Translations under genes and position numbers: made by a program | In this document: positions 25,828-35,491 of the stretch, in pieces | How positions within the stretch are numbered: the stretch's first letter is position 1 | How the letters are laid out: each line of letters begins with the position of its first letter | The notes under the pieces: model-generated | The model's database searches: none | What the model was told of the DNA's origin: nothing | What the model saw: the letters and a program-made list of their open reading frames with translations, nothing else | From: Pannonibacter indicus | GTDB taxonomy: Bacteria; Pseudomonadota; Alphaproteobacteria; Rhizobiales; Stappiaceae | Direction of reading: 5' to 3' | Length of the DNA: 64,000 bases | Assembly (NCBI RefSeq): GCF_001418225.1 | Contig: NZ_LIPT01000003.1 | Span: 124,001 to 188,000, forward strand

Positions 25828-27291
25828 TCAATAAGCCGCCTCGGTCCGTCCCATTTCCACGTAGACGCTCTTGATCTGGCTGTAGTGGGCAATGGCCGCG
25901 TGGCCGTTTTCGCGGCCGATGCCGGAGGATTTGAAGCCGCCGAAGGGCATCTGGATGGGGGTGAGGTTGTAGGTGTTGATCCAGCAGGTGCCAGCCTGAA
26001 GCTGGCCGATGACCCTGTGGGCGCGCTGAATGTCGCGGGTGAAGACGCCGGCGCCGAGGCCGAATTCAGTGGCGTTGGCGCGGGTGATGACTTCTTCTTC
26101 CGTTTCGAAATCGAGCACGCACATCACCGGGCCGAAGATTTCTTCCCGGGCAATGCGCATGGAGTCCTGAACATCGGCAAAGACGGTCGGCTCGACGAAC
26201 AGGCCCTGCGGGAACTGCGGCACATGTGCGGCCTTGCCGCCGCAGACGAGCCTTGCGCCTTCGTCCTGGCCCAGCTTCATGTAGCCCAGCACCTTGTCAT
26301 ATTGCGCCTTTGACACGAGCGGGCCGAGGTTGACGGCCTCGTCCAGCGGGTCGCCCATCACCGCATTGGCGGTGCGTTCGGCAAGGCGCTTCAGAAAGGC
26401 GTCCTTCAGGCCCTTCTGCACGAAGACGCGGGTGCCGTTGGAACAGATCTGGCCGGTGGAATAGAAATTGGCGTTGATCGCCGCCGAGACGGCGCTTTCG
26501 AGATCGGAATCATCAAAGAGGATCAGCGGCGACTTGCCGCCCAGTTCCAGCGTCAGATGCTTGAGGTTGGCCCCCGCAAGGCCTGCCACCTTGCGCCCCG
26601 TCGGCACGGAGCCTGTGACGGAGACCTTGGCCACAGCTGGATGGGAGACAAGTTTTGCTCCCACATCGCCCGCACCCTGCACCACGTTGAAGACACCGGC
26701 GGGAACGCCAGCTTCGGTGAGCGCTTCTGCCAGCTTCAGGGCGGAGAGCGGCGTCACTTCCGAGGGCTTGAAAATCATGGCATTGCCGCAGGCAAGGGCG
26801 GGAGCGGCCTTCCAGCAGGCGATCTGGATCGGATAGTTCCAGGCGCCAATGCCAACGCAGATGCCCAGCGGCTCGCGGCGGGTGTAGGCGAAGGAGCCGC
26901 CCAGATCGATGTGCTCGCCGGTCAGCGTGGCGGCGAGATTGCCGAAATATTCGAGGCAGTCCGCGCCGGAGGCCGCATCGGCGATGAGCGTTTCCTGCAA
27001 GGGCTTGCCAGTGTCCAGCGTTTCAAGCTCGCTTAGCTCCCGGTTCTGCTGGCGCAGGATGTCCGCCGCCCGGCGCAGCACCCGGCCGCGCTCCGTGGCG
27101 GGCGTTGCGGCCCAGAGCTTCTGTCCCTCGCGGGCGGCTGTCATGGCCGCCTCGATGGTGGCTTCATCTGCGCCATGCAGCCGGGCGATCACTTCGCCGG
27201 TGGCCGGGTAGATGCTGTCGAATGCAGAGCCTTCGGGGCTCTCCACATAGGCGCCGCCAATATAGTGGGAGGCTGCGGGTTGCGCGCGCAT
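25828..27291 (-). CDS. betB: Betaine aldehyde dehydrogenase
   Basis: NAD(P)-dependent oxidation of betaine aldehyde to the osmoprotectant glycine betaine, the second step from choline. The 487-residue ALDH has the active-site Cys in [13 protein letters not shown], Glu in [18 protein letters not shown], the Asn of [17 protein letters not shown] and the BetB-type C-terminus [20 protein letters not shown]. Start ATG 27291 matches the family length. It is the last gene of betI-betA-betB, 63 bp behind betA. Confidence 0.95.
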   Translation of the reverse strand: MRAQPAASHYIGGAYVESPEGSAFDSIYPATGEVIARLHGADEATIEAAMTAAREGQKLWAATPATERGRVLRRAADILRQQNRELSELETLDTGKPLQETLIADAASGADCLEYFGNLAATLTGEHIDLGGSFAYTRREPLGICVGIGAWNYPIQIACWKAAPALACGNAMIFKPSEVTPLSALKLAEALTEAGVPAGVFNVVQGAGDVGAKLVSHPAVAKVSVTGSVPTGRKVAGLAGANLKHLTLELGGKSPLILFDDSDLESAVSAAINANFYSTGQICSNGTRVFVQKGLKDAFLKRLAERTANAVMGDPLDEAVNLGPLVSKAQYDKVLGYMKLGQDEGARLVCGGKAAHVPQFPQGLFVEPTVFADVQDSMRIAREEIFGPVMCVLDFETEEEVITRANATEFGLGAGVFTRDIQRAHRVIGQLQAGTCWINTYNLTPIQMPFGGFKSSGIGRENGHAAIAHYSQIKSVYVEMGRTEAAY

Positions 27292-27354
27292 AGGCTTCGC
27301 TCCGTTTTGTTGACTGGGTGCCGCTGCGGGCACTCTTCTGTTCGGTCTTTTGGA

Positions 27355-29013
27355 TCAACGCTGGCTGTTTTGCCAGTCCGGATGGATCCACGGTTCCTGA
27401 TTTGAGGCGGGCAGGGGCGTGCGGCCAAGGATATGGTCCGAGGCCTTCTCGCCCACCATGATCGAGGGGGCGTTGAGATTGCCGTTGGTCACCTGCGGGA
27501 AGATGGAACTGTCCGCCACCCGCAGGCCCTCGACGCCGATCACCCGGCATTCCGGGTCCACCACGGCCATGGGATCGTCCTTGGCACCCATGCGGCAGGT
27601 GCCGCAGGGGTGATAGGCGCTTTCCACATGTTCGCGGATGAAGCCGTCCAGCTCCTCGTCGCTTTGCAGGTGGCTGCCGGGCTGGATTTCCTTGCCCCGG
27701 AAGGGAGTGAAAGCCTCCTGCCCGAAGATCTCCCGCGTCAGGCGGATGCAGGCGCGGAAATCGGCCCAGTCATCGGCATGGGACATGTAATTGAAGCGAA
27801 TCGACGGCTTGTCCAGCGGATCACCGCTTCGGAGCCGCACCTCGCCGCGTGACTTGGAGCGCATTGGCCCCACATGGGCCTGGAATCCGTGCCCCTCCGC
27901 CGCCGCCTTGCCGTCATAGCGCACGGCAAAGGGGATGAAGTGGAACTGGATGTCCGGGTAGTCGACGCCGGCCTTTGAGCGGATGAAGGCGCAGGCCTCG
28001 AACTGGTTGGAGGCCCCAAGCCCCTTGCCGGTAAGAAGCCATTGCGCTCCGATCAGGGCCTTGGAGATGAGATTCCAGTGCTTGTAGAGCGTGATTGGCT
28101 GGGTGCAGGCCTGCTGCAGGTAAAGCTCCAGATGGTCCTGCAGGTTGGCGCCGACGCCGGGCCGGTCCGCCACGACTTCGATGCCATGGTCCTTCAGATG
28201 CTGCGCCGGGCCGATGCCGGAGTGCATCAGCAGCTTGGGCGAGTTGATCGACGAGGCGGAGATGATCACCTCGCGCCGGGCATGGGCCACCTGCGGTGCG
28301 CCGCTGCCGCGCTGATACTCGACGCCGGTGGCGCGGCCGTTTTCGACGATGACACGGCGCACGAGGGCGCCGGTGATCAGCTCCACATTGCCGCGCTTGA
28401 GGGCGGGCTTCAGATAGGCATTGGCGGCGGACCAGCGCTGACCCTTGTAGACGGTCATCTCCATGTCGCCGAAGCCTTCCTGCTTCTCGCCGTTGTAGTC
28501 GGCGGTGGTCTCGTAACCGGCCTGCCGCCCGGCTTCGATGAAGGCATTGAACAGCGGATTGTGCTTGGGGCCGCGCTGCACATGCAGGGGACCGTTGCGC
28601 CCGCGCCAGCCATCCTCACCCGCCTTTGCGTTCTCCATCCGCTGGAAATAGGGCAGCACATGCCGGTAGCCCCAGCCGCTGGCGCCCATGGCCTCCCAGG
28701 TGTCGAAGTCCCGCGCGTGGCCGCGCACATAGACCATGCCGTTGATGGAGGAGGAGCCGCCGATCACCTTGCCGCGCGGGGTCGCCAGCACGCGCCCGCC
28801 CAGATGCGGCTCCGGCTCGCTGGCAAAGCCCCAGTCATAGCGGCGCATGTTCATGGGATAGGAGAGGGCGGCGGGCATCTGGATGAAAGGCCCGGCATCC
28901 GTGCCGCCGAACTCCAGAACCAGCACGCGGTTTGCAGGATCTTCCGACAGGCGCGCGGCCATGGCACAGCCCGCAGAGCCGGCCCCCACGATGATGAAGT
29001 CATATCCGCTCAT
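27355..29013 (-). CDS. betA: Choline dehydrogenase
   Basis: A membrane-associated GMC-family flavoprotein oxidising choline to betaine aldehyde. The 552-residue length matches BetA. It has the FAD motif [20 protein letters not shown], the GMC signature [34 protein letters not shown] and the catalytic His in [12 protein letters not shown]. The start overlaps the betI stop (ATGA at 29010-29013), so the two are translationally coupled. No betC (choline sulfatase) is present, unlike the Sinorhizobium betICBA operon. Confidence 0.96.
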   Translation of the reverse strand: MSGYDFIIVGAGSAGCAMAARLSEDPANRVLVLEFGGTDAGPFIQMPAALSYPMNMRRYDWGFASEPEPHLGGRVLATPRGKVIGGSSSINGMVYVRGHARDFDTWEAMGASGWGYRHVLPYFQRMENAKAGEDGWRGRNGPLHVQRGPKHNPLFNAFIEAGRQAGYETTADYNGEKQEGFGDMEMTVYKGQRWSAANAYLKPALKRGNVELITGALVRRVIVENGRATGVEYQRGSGAPQVAHARREVIISASSINSPKLLMHSGIGPAQHLKDHGIEVVADRPGVGANLQDHLELYLQQACTQPITLYKHWNLISKALIGAQWLLTGKGLGASNQFEACAFIRSKAGVDYPDIQFHFIPFAVRYDGKAAAEGHGFQAHVGPMRSKSRGEVRLRSGDPLDKPSIRFNYMSHADDWADFRACIRLTREIFGQEAFTPFRGKEIQPGSHLQSDEELDGFIREHVESAYHPCGTCRMGAKDDPMAVVDPECRVIGVEGLRVADSSIFPQVTNGNLNAPSIMVGEKASDHILGRTPLPASNQEPWIHPDWQNSQR

Positions 29014-29621
29014 GGCTGCACCTCGTTCCCGGCTCCGGATTTGCGCATGCGGATCTGCGCTTCCACATAGTCCTCGACCATGCGGATGGCGGCTTCCCGG
29101 TCCGGCGTTTTCCGGCTCAGGGCCTGACGGATCCACACGCCGTCGATCATGGAAGCGGTGCCTTCGGCGACCTCGGCCGCATCCTTTTCCGGCAGAAAGG
29201 CCTTGAGGTTGAAAGTGAGATTGGAGGTCAGGCGCGCGGCATAGATGCGCAGCAGGCGCTGATTGGATTCGGCTGTCTGGGCCTGCGCGTAGAAGGACAG
29301 CCACGCGGCAATCACGGCCTCACGGAACTGCTCCGGATCGAAATTCCCGGCGATGATGGCCGAGATCCGCTCACGCGGGGTCGAGGCTGCGGCGAGCCTT
29401 GCGCGGATGCCCTGGCCCAGCTCGTGCAGCAAATGCCGCATGGTGGCCGCAAGCAGTTGATCCTTGGAGCCAAAATAGTGGTGAGCCAGTCCGCCGGACA
29501 CTCCGGCACGGCGGGCGATCTGCGCAATCGTCACGTCACAGAAGCCCGTCTCGTGAATCGCGTCGACCGTCGCCTCGATGAGGGTGCGGCGGCGTTCAGC
29601 TTCCATCCCGATTTTCGGCAT
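29010..29621 (-). CDS. betI: TetR-family choline-responsive repressor BetI
   Basis: A 203-residue TetR protein beginning [20 protein letters not shown], with the helix-turn-helix [20 protein letters not shown], and otherwise matching BetI along its length ([28 protein letters not shown]). BetI represses bet genes until choline binds. A good BetI-like operator lies 33 bases upstream. It leads betI-betA-betB and is divergent from the choline importer. Confidence 0.95.
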   Translation of the reverse strand: MPKIGMEAERRRTLIEATVDAIHETGFCDVTIAQIARRAGVSGGLAHHYFGSKDQLLAATMRHLLHELGQGIRARLAAASTPRERISAIIAGNFDPEQFREAVIAAWLSFYAQAQTAESNQRLLRIYAARLTSNLTFNLKAFLPEKDAAEVAEGTASMIDGVWIRQALSRKTPDREAAIRMVEDYVEAQIRMRKSGAGNEVQP

Positions 29622-29653
29622 CAAGCACTCCTTTCATTGCCCTATGGATATTT

Positions 29654-29677
29654 TTAATTGATCGATCAATCAATCAA
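29654..29677. promoter_or_regulatory. BetI operator
   Basis: An AT-rich block containing the perfect palindrome TTGATCGATCAA (29658-29669), extended by a further TCAATCAA. It matches the ATTGAT/ATCAAT character of known BetI sites and lies just upstream of betI, in the gap that also serves choX. Confidence 0.75.
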
Positions 29678-29863
29678 AACTTGCCAAGCCTGCGGCAAAA
29701 TGTTTCATTAGCAACATCCAGAGGGGCAATCTGCGCCGCAAAGACGGGCATAGAAAAGGTTCCCCATTGCATAAGGGGTCCTGCCGGGTTCATTTGGGTG
29801 TGAACACCGGGGACGAGTCCTGTTATTACAGGGCGTCAACGCGAAAGCAGGAGAAAGAACCGG

Positions 29864-30820
29864 ATGAAGCGTATATCCACTTTCATCGCCGGGCCGGCAG
29901 CGGGTTTTGCCCTTGCCGTGACCTTGACGGGCAGCGCCCTGGCGCTGGAACCTGAAAGCTGCAAGATGGTCCGGTTCTCGGATGTCGGCTGGACCGATAT
30001 CACCGCGACAACCGCCGTGACCACCACGCTTCTTCAGGGGCTGGGCTATGAGACGGATATCAAGATCCTCTCCGTCCCGGTCACCTACGCCTCGCTCAAG
30101 AACAAGGACATCGACGTCTTCCTGGGCAACTGGATGCCCACCATGGAGGCGGACATCGCCCCCTACCGTGAGGATGGGTCGGTCGAGACGGTCCGCGCCA
30201 ATCTGGAAGGCGCCAAATACACGCTCGCCGTGCCGCAATACACCTACGACAAGGGCCTTAAGAGCTTTGCCGACATTGCCAAGTTCAAGGACAGTCTGAA
30301 CGGCAAAATCTACGGCATCGAGCCTGGAAACGACGGAAACCGTCTCATCATCGGCATGATCGACCAGGATGAGTTCGGCCTGAAGGATTTCGAGGTGGTG
30401 GAAAGCTCCGAGCAGGGCATGCTGGCGCAGGTCGCCCGGGCCACCAGCCGGAAGCAGGATGTGGTTTTTCTCGGCTGGGCGCCGCACCCGATGAATTCCA
30501 GTTTCGAAATCGCCTATCTGGATGGCGGCGATGACGTCTTCGGCCCCGATTATGGCGGTGCCACCGTCTACACCAATGTGCGCCAAGGCTATGTTGCCGA
30601 ATGCGCCAATGTGGGCAAGCTGCTGACCAATCTCGAATTCACCCTCGAGATGGAAAACGAGATCATGGGCGCGATCCTCAACGGCAACGCCGATCCCGCC
30701 AAGGCGGCTGCCGAATGGCTCAAGGCCAATCCGGCCAGCTTCGAAGGCTGGCTTGAGGGCGTGACCACCCGCGACGGCGGTGAAGCCATTCCGGCTGTTA
30801 AGCAGGCCCTCGGCCTCTGA
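29864..30820 (+). CDS. choX: Choline-binding periplasmic protein of ABC importer
   Basis: A 318-residue type II binding protein with a Sec signal peptide (about 1-26, ending GSALA). Homology to ChoX is clear: VRFSDVGWTDITATTAVTTT, the Trp-containing FLGNWMPTMEADIAPYREDG and VVFLGWAPHPMNSSFEIAYL with the aromatic residues that box the trimethylammonium group. GGAG precedes the ATG. It is first in choX-choW-choV, divergent from betI, giving import and oxidation of choline in one divergon. Confidence 0.95.
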   Translation: MKRISTFIAGPAAGFALAVTLTGSALALEPESCKMVRFSDVGWTDITATTAVTTTLLQGLGYETDIKILSVPVTYASLKNKDIDVFLGNWMPTMEADIAPYREDGSVETVRANLEGAKYTLAVPQYTYDKGLKSFADIAKFKDSLNGKIYGIEPGNDGNRLIIGMIDQDEFGLKDFEVVESSEQGMLAQVARATSRKQDVVFLGWAPHPMNSSFEIAYLDGGDDVFGPDYGGATVYTNVRQGYVAECANVGKLLTNLEFTLEMENEIMGAILNGNADPAKAAAEWLKANPASFEGWLEGVTTRDGGEAIPAVKQALGL

Positions 30821-30919
30821 ATCCACCCGTACACTCCGGTGAGCTGGCCGCAAGGCCGCTCCCGGCAGGATGACATTGAACTGGCCGGGCACCATGTCCC
30901 GGCTGGAAGGGGGTGAATA

Positions 30920-31924
30920 TTGACCTTTCCCGGCCTTTCCTTTGCCACTGCCGCCCAGACGGCGGCCTCATTGCCCGCCCAGGCGGTGGAGTGGCTGACC
31001 AGCCACAAGCTTCCCATCGGCCCCTGGGCAAGATCGGTGGTCGACTGGCTGACCACCAATGCCTACATGGTCTTTGATGCCATTTCCTACACAATCGAAG
31101 CCTTTATCGGCAGCCTGCTGTGGGTGCTGAAGACGCCGCATCCGCTGACGGTCGTCGCGGCCGTGACCGTTCTGGCCTATGTGGCCCGCCGCAACATCGG
31201 CTTCCCGCTGCTGGTGCTGGGCTCGCTGCTGCTGATCATCAATCAGGGCTACTGGACGGCCACGATGGATACGCTGGCGCTGGTGCTTGGCTCGACCGCA
31301 ATCTGCATGGCTGTTGGCGTGCCGATCGGTGTCGTGGCTGCGCATAATCCGCGCTTCTATGCCTTTCTTCAGCCGGTGCAACAAAACGCCATTGTGGTCC
31401 TCCTTCAGGGTCAAAACCATACTTCAAGGTGGACCCGTTCAATGGGGGTGGATCAGCTGGATCTGATGCAGACGATCCCGACTTTCGTCTATCTCATTCC
31501 CGCGCTCATTCTCTTCGGCCTCGGCATGGTGCCGGGCCTGATCGCCACGGTGATCTTCGCGCTGCCGGCTCCGATCCGCCTGACGCAGCTGGGGGTGTCC
31601 TCGACGCCCACGCAGCTCGTCGAGGCGGGCGAGGCTTTCGGCACCACCCGCTGGCAGCTTCTGTGGAAGGTGGAGCTTCCCTATGCCCTGCCGCAGATCA
31701 TGGCCGGACTGACGCAGACGATCATGCTGTCCCTGTCGATGGTGGTGATTGCCGCACTGGTGGGCGCCAACGGCCTTGGCGTGCCGACACTGCGGGCACT
31801 CAACTCGGTCAACATCGCCATGGGCTTCGAGGTGGGAGTGGCCATCGTGCTGGTCGCCATCGTGCTCGACCGTTTCTTCAAGGGCCGTTCGGGCAAGACC
31901 CGCAAGGGAGGCGCGAATGACTGA
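30920..31924 (+). CDS. choW: Choline ABC transporter permease, with a 78 bp in-frame insertion
   Basis: A ProW/ChoW-type permease of 334 residues as read, starting at TTG 30920 behind GGGGG. The membrane core is recognisable: MQTIPTFVYLIPALILFGLG, the EAA-like coupling loop VEAGEAFGTTRWQLLWKVEL and IMLSLSMVVIAALVGANGLG. Between FLQPV and LDLMQT, where relatives are contiguous, 26 extra residues (QQNAIVVLLQGQNHTSRWTR, then SMGVDQ) are encoded by 31379-31456. They fall at a cytoplasmic/periplasmic boundary just before a membrane helix. The frame is kept, but activity may be impaired. It overlaps choV by eight bases. Confidence 0.88.
   Translation: MTFPGLSFATAAQTAASLPAQAVEWLTSHKLPIGPWARSVVDWLTTNAYMVFDAISYTIEAFIGSLLWVLKTPHPLTVVAAVTVLAYVARRNIGFPLLVLGSLLLIINQGYWTATMDTLALVLGSTAICMAVGVPIGVVAAHNPRFYAFLQPVQQNAIVVLLQGQNHTSRWTRSMGVDQLDLMQTIPTFVYLIPALILFGLGMVPGLIATVIFALPAPIRLTQLGVSSTPTQLVEAGEAFGTTRWQLLWKVELPYALPQIMAGLTQTIMLSLSMVVIAALVGANGLGVPTLRALNSVNIAMGFEVGVAIVLVAIVLDRFFKGRSGKTRKGGAND
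31379..31456. mobile_element. In-frame 78 bp insertion in choW, IS-end-like debris
   Basis: The segment is absent from the expected ChoW/ProW reading and has a different base character. Its ends carry imperfect inverted repeats: CCATTGTGGTCCTCCTT near the left and, on the other strand, CCATTGAACGGGTCCACCTT near the right. This resembles the terminal repeats of an insertion sequence (IS21-like arrangements come to mind) left after loss of the transposase body. No transposase remains; family assignment is tentative. Confidence 0.55.
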
Positions 31925-32948
31925 AGCTGCCGTTTCTTTCCGCAATGTGGATATCGTCTTCGGCTCTGATCCGAAATCCGCCCTGCCGCTGATCGATGCG
32001 GGCCGCACCCGCGCTGAAATCCAGAAAGAGACCGGCCAGACGCTGGGTGTCGCCGGAGCCACGTTCGACATCATGCCGGGCGAGGTGATCGTGCTGATGG
32101 GCCTGTCCGGCTCGGGCAAGTCCACGCTGCTGCGTGCCGTCAACGGGCTCAACCCGGTCATCCGGGGTGAGGCGCTGGTGCGGGACGAGGATGGGCTGGT
32201 CAATCCGGCCACCTGCGGCCCGGAGCGGCTGCGCCGCCTGCGCCGCAGCCGGGTGGCCATGGTGTTCCAGCAATTCGCCCTGCTGCCCTGGCGCACGGTG
32301 GCGGAAAATGTCGGCTTCGGCCTTGAGGTTGCCGGCATGCCGCTGGCCGAGCGCCGGCGCAAGGTGGCCGAACAGCTGGAGCTGGTCGGCCTTGCGGGTG
32401 TGGGCGGCAAGCAGGTGCACGAGCTGTCCGGCGGCATGCAGCAGCGCGTTGGCCTTGCCCGCGCCTTTGCCACCGATGCGCCGATCCTGCTGATGGACGA
32501 ACCTTTCTCGGCGCTGGATCCGCTGATCCGCGACCGGCTGCAGGATGAGCTTCTGGAGCTGCAGAGCAAGCTTCACCGCACCATCATCTTCGTCAGTCAT
32601 GACCTTGATGAAGCCGCCAAGATCGGTTCGCGCATCGCCATCATGGAAGGCGGCCGCATCATCCAGCTCGGCACACCGCAGGAGATCGTCCGCTCTCCGG
32701 CAACGCCCTATGTGGCGGATTTCGTTGCCCACATGAATCCGCTCAACGTGCTGCGGGCGCAGGATGTGATGGTGCCGGTGGAAGGGCAGGCCGCTGACGC
32801 AGACGACTGCTCCCGCTGCGACCTTGCCACGCCCTTGCGCGAAGTCATCGCCCTCAAGCGCCACTCGGCAGGCCCTGTCGTCGTGCTCGACGGCGGCATT
32901 CCCGCCGGTCTCATCCGCGAGGGGGAACTGCTGGCGGCGATGGGGTGA
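31917..32948 (+). CDS. choV: Choline ABC transporter ATP-binding protein
   Basis: A 343-residue ProV/ChoV-type ATPase. The family N-terminus is VSFRNVDIVFGSDPKSALPL; Walker A is MGLSGSGKSTLLRAVNGL, then Q-loop VFQQFALLPWRTV, signature LSGGMQQRVGLARAF, Walker B ILLMDEPFSALDP and His in FVSHDLDEA. The C-terminus (about 270-343) is a reduced CBS-like regulatory tail. The start overlaps choW, so the three cho genes are one operon. Confidence 0.94.
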   Translation: MTEAAVSFRNVDIVFGSDPKSALPLIDAGRTRAEIQKETGQTLGVAGATFDIMPGEVIVLMGLSGSGKSTLLRAVNGLNPVIRGEALVRDEDGLVNPATCGPERLRRLRRSRVAMVFQQFALLPWRTVAENVGFGLEVAGMPLAERRRKVAEQLELVGLAGVGGKQVHELSGGMQQRVGLARAFATDAPILLMDEPFSALDPLIRDRLQDELLELQSKLHRTIIFVSHDLDEAAKIGSRIAIMEGGRIIQLGTPQEIVRSPATPYVADFVAHMNPLNVLRAQDVMVPVEGQAADADDCSRCDLATPLREVIALKRHSAGPVVVLDGGIPAGLIREGELLAAMG

Positions 32949-33053
32949 GGGAAGGCGGCCTCTGCCTTTCCTTCGTCATGCGAGTGTCAGAGCAGTGGCA
33001 TGACGGATAGCATGGGTTCGGGAGAGGGGGCTTACCCGTCAACTGAAGTTCCT

Positions 33054-33911
33054 TCAATCCGCCGGGCGTGCCGGGTCGCGGGCGTGGCGGAGGGCTTCGA
33101 GGGCTTTCATGCGCTGCTCGCTGCGGGCCCAGTTTTCCTGCGTCACACCGGCAATCAAGGCCTCGGCGATGGCCATCAGAGCGGTGGAGGAATCCCACGG
33201 CGAGGGCACGGCGACGCGGGCGGGCAGCACATGGGCGGCAATGCGGGCAATGGGCGACATCCAGCTGTCGGTGATCAGCCCCACCGTCACGCCTTGCCGG
33301 GCTGCGGCTTCGGCAAAGCGGATGATTTCGGCCTGATAGCGGCGGATGTCGAAGACGACCAGCACATCCTTTGGTCCCATGCCGATGAGCTGGTCCAGCC
33401 AGTTGCCTTCCTGCCCGGCCACATGCTGCACGCCGGGGCGCACGATGCGCAGATGCGCGGCCATGTAACGGGCGAGCGCATCGGTGAAGCGCCCGCCGAT
33501 GATGTGAACCGTCCGTTTTTCGTCGGCGAGCAGCCGGGCGAAGGCTTCGATGTCCTTCTGCGGCAGATGCTGGAAGGTTTCACGCAGGTTCTCGACCAGC
33601 TTGTCGGCAAAGGCATTGCCGCAGCCCAAGCCTGCTTCCGGCAGCGCCGGATCGCGGGCAAGGGGGGATTTCAGCTGGTTCTCAAGCTCGGCACGCAGCC
33701 GTTTCTGGAAATCGGCAAAGCCGGGAAAGCCAAGCCTCGCTACGAAGCGCAGGATCGTCGGAGAACTGACACCGGCGGCTTCCGCGAACTGAGCGACAGT
33801 CTCCAGCCCCAGCATCGGATAGTTGGCCAGCAGTGCCACCGCCGCCCGCCGTTCGGTGGTGGTGAATTCGTCCAGCCGCTCCCGGATTTCCTCGGTCAGT
33901 GCGCGTTCCAT
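33054..33911 (-). CDS. RpiR/MurR-family regulator with SIS domain
   Basis: A 285-residue protein. The N-terminal RpiR helix-turn-helix region includes VAQFAEAAGVSSPTILRFVA RLGF-type sequence (about 45-68); the C-terminal SIS domain (about 125-255) includes VHIIGGRFTDALARYMAAHL and VTVGLITDSWMSPIA. The SIS fold usually binds phosphosugars, but many alphaproteobacterial RpiR proteins next to amine or amino acid genes respond to other ligands. It is divergent from the amidohydrolase-TRAP operon, with nested dyads between them. ATG 33911 is chosen on family length. Confidence 0.9.
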   Translation of the reverse strand: MERALTEEIRERLDEFTTTERRAAVALLANYPMLGLETVAQFAEAAGVSSPTILRFVARLGFPGFADFQKRLRAELENQLKSPLARDPALPEAGLGCGNAFADKLVENLRETFQHLPQKDIEAFARLLADEKRTVHIIGGRFTDALARYMAAHLRIVRPGVQHVAGQEGNWLDQLIGMGPKDVLVVFDIRRYQAEIIRFAEAAARQGVTVGLITDSWMSPIARIAAHVLPARVAVPSPWDSSTALMAIAEALIAGVTQENWARSEQRMKALEALRHARDPARPAD

Positions 33912-33979
33912 GGGCTGTTCCCGGTTATGCCTGCCGCTTGAGAAGGCAGGTGGCACATGTTGGGCAGGTGCCTTCGTTT

Positions 33980-34060
33980 TGTATTTGACACGGCTTCAAA
34001 CTGTGTATCAAATCATACACAGACAGCTGGACTTCGCAAATCTGTAACAAAAAATACAAG
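33980..34060. promoter_or_regulatory. Nested dyad operator/promoter between rpiR and the amidohydrolase-TRAP operon
   Basis: The inner dyad TGTGTAT-CAAATC-ATACACA (34003-34022) is perfect. An outer pair, TTGTATTT (33980-33987) and AAATACAA (34053-34060), is also perfect. TTGACA at 33986-33991 is a plausible -35 of the plus-strand operon, so a regulator on the inner dyad would cover the -10 region. Confidence 0.6.
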
Positions 34061-34095
34061 CGCAGATCCGGCCGCCAGAGGTATCGGGAGCAGCT

Positions 34096-34902
34096 ATGGG
34101 GCAGGCAGGAGAGCCGCAGCCGGAGCACGGCACAGGTGCGGCCATTTCCATCGAGAACCGCCAGGGGCAGAGCGATTTTGTCCTGCTTGTCGATCACGCC
34201 TCCAACGTGATTCCGCCGGAGTATGGCGACCTTGGCCTCAGTGCGGAAGCCCGTGTTGCGCATATCGCCTGGGACCCCGGTGCGCTGGGCACCGCCCGCG
34301 AGATGGCGCGGCTCCTGGATGCGCCGCTGATCTATCCGCAGGTGTCGCGGCTCATCATCGACTGCAACCGTCAGCATGATGCCCATGACCTGATCCCGGC
34401 CGTCAGCGAGACGACCCGCATTCCCGGCAATGAAAACCTGACTGAGAGGGAACGGCAGAAGCGCATTGCGCTGGCACATGCCCCGTTCCATGCGGCGGCG
34501 GAAGCCCTGCTCGCCGAACGGGATGCACGCGGACAGGCCAGCATTGTTGTTTCGGTGCACACCTACACCCCGGTCTACAAGGGCGTCAGCCGCCCGTGGG
34601 AAATCGGTATCATCGCTGCGCAGGACCGGCGGCTGGCCGATTTTCTGATCCGGGAACTGGAAGCCGAAGGCGGGCTGACGGTAGGCGACAATGAGCCCTA
34701 TTCCCCAGCTGACGGGGTCTATTACACAGTGAACCGGCATGGAGAGTCCCAGGGCCGGGCCTGTGTCATGATCGAGGTGCGCAACAACGAGCTGGTGACG
34801 GCAGAGCAGGAGCGGGAATGGGGCGCAAGACTCGCCCGCATTCTGGAGGCCGCCCGTGCCCGGATTGGCCTGTCCGGCGGCAAGGGGAGCGGCAATGCCT
34901 AG
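34096..34902 (+). CDS. N-formylglutamate amidohydrolase-family protein
   Basis: A 268-residue metal-dependent hydrolase of the FGase family: LLVDHASNVIPPEYGDLGLS, AHIAWDPGALGTAREMARLL, VSRLIIDCNRQHDAHDLIP, VVSVHTYTPVYKGVSRPWEI with likely metal ligands, and ACVMIEVRNNELVT. The classical reaction cleaves N-formylglutamate in histidine breakdown, but no hut genes adjoin it. As first gene of an operon with a TRAP transporter and a glutamine synthetase-like ligase, it may instead cleave an N- or gamma-linked glutamate derivative (inference). It overlaps the next gene by eight bases. Confidence 0.88.
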   Translation: MGQAGEPQPEHGTGAAISIENRQGQSDFVLLVDHASNVIPPEYGDLGLSAEARVAHIAWDPGALGTAREMARLLDAPLIYPQVSRLIIDCNRQHDAHDLIPAVSETTRIPGNENLTERERQKRIALAHAPFHAAAEALLAERDARGQASIVVSVHTYTPVYKGVSRPWEIGIIAAQDRRLADFLIRELEAEGGLTVGDNEPYSPADGVYYTVNRHGESQGRACVMIEVRNNELVTAEQEREWGARLARILEAARARIGLSGGKGSGNA

Positions 34903-35491
34903 AGCGGCCCTTGCCTATATCCGCTGGGTGGATGGCTTCAACCGGGGGCTCGGCCGGCTCGTCATGTACGGGCTGTTCATCCTGATGGCAATCCTGTTGT
35001 GGTCATCCATCTCCAAGACTTTCTTCCAGCCCTCGCTCTGGACTCTGGAAGCCGCGCAATTCGCCATGGCCGCCTATTATGTTCTCGGCGGCCCCTATGC
35101 CCTGCAGGCGGGCGGCAGCGTGCGGATGGATCTTTTCTATGCGGATTGGTCCCTGAAAAAGAAGGCCTGGTTCGACGCCTTCACGGTGTTCCTGCTGATC
35201 TTCTATCTCGGCGTGCTGTTCTATGGCGCCATGGGCTCTGCGGCCTATTCGCTCGGCTATTTCGGCACCCAGCCGTTCCATTTCTTTGGTGATCTGATCT
35301 ACGCCTATGTCACCGGCGGCAGCGAGGCTGCCGGAAAGGTGCTGGGCTTTCTGGAGCGCAGCCGCAGCGCCTGGCGGCCTGAGCTCTGGCCGATCAAATT
35401 CGTCATGTGCTTCGGTTTCCTGCTCATGCTCCTGCAGGCTTTCTCCGAGTTCCTGAAGGACGTTGCGCGCATCCGTGGGGAGGAAATCTGA
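34895..35491 (+). CDS. TRAP transporter small membrane subunit (DctQ type)
   Basis: A 198-residue protein with four predicted membrane helices, GLFILMAILLWSSISKTFF and FTVFLLIFYLGVLFYGAMGS among them. The DctQ pattern LEAAQFAMAAYYVLGGPYAL, then SVRMDLFYADWSLKKKAWFD, is visible. It is somewhat longer than usual owing to an extended loop before the last helix, as in the subfamily with large QM pairs. ATG 34895 overlaps the amidohydrolase end; the stop overlaps the next start. Confidence 0.9.
   Translation: MPRAALAYIRWVDGFNRGLGRLVMYGLFILMAILLWSSISKTFFQPSLWTLEAAQFAMAAYYVLGGPYALQAGGSVRMDLFYADWSLKKKAWFDAFTVFLLIFYLGVLFYGAMGSAAYSLGYFGTQPFHFFGDLIYAYVTGGSEAAGKVLGFLERSRSAWRPELWPIKFVMCFGFLLMLLQAFSEFLKDVARIRGEEI

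Noticed and set aside
31749-31916. An N-terminal extension of choV
   Set aside because: The extra residues lie in another frame over choW; the family start MTEAAVSFRNVDIVFG at 31917 fits.
34096-34902. Assignment of the amidohydrolase as hutG of histidine degradation
   Set aside because: No hutH, hutU, hutI or hutF nearby; the operon context is a TRAP transporter and a GS-like ligase.
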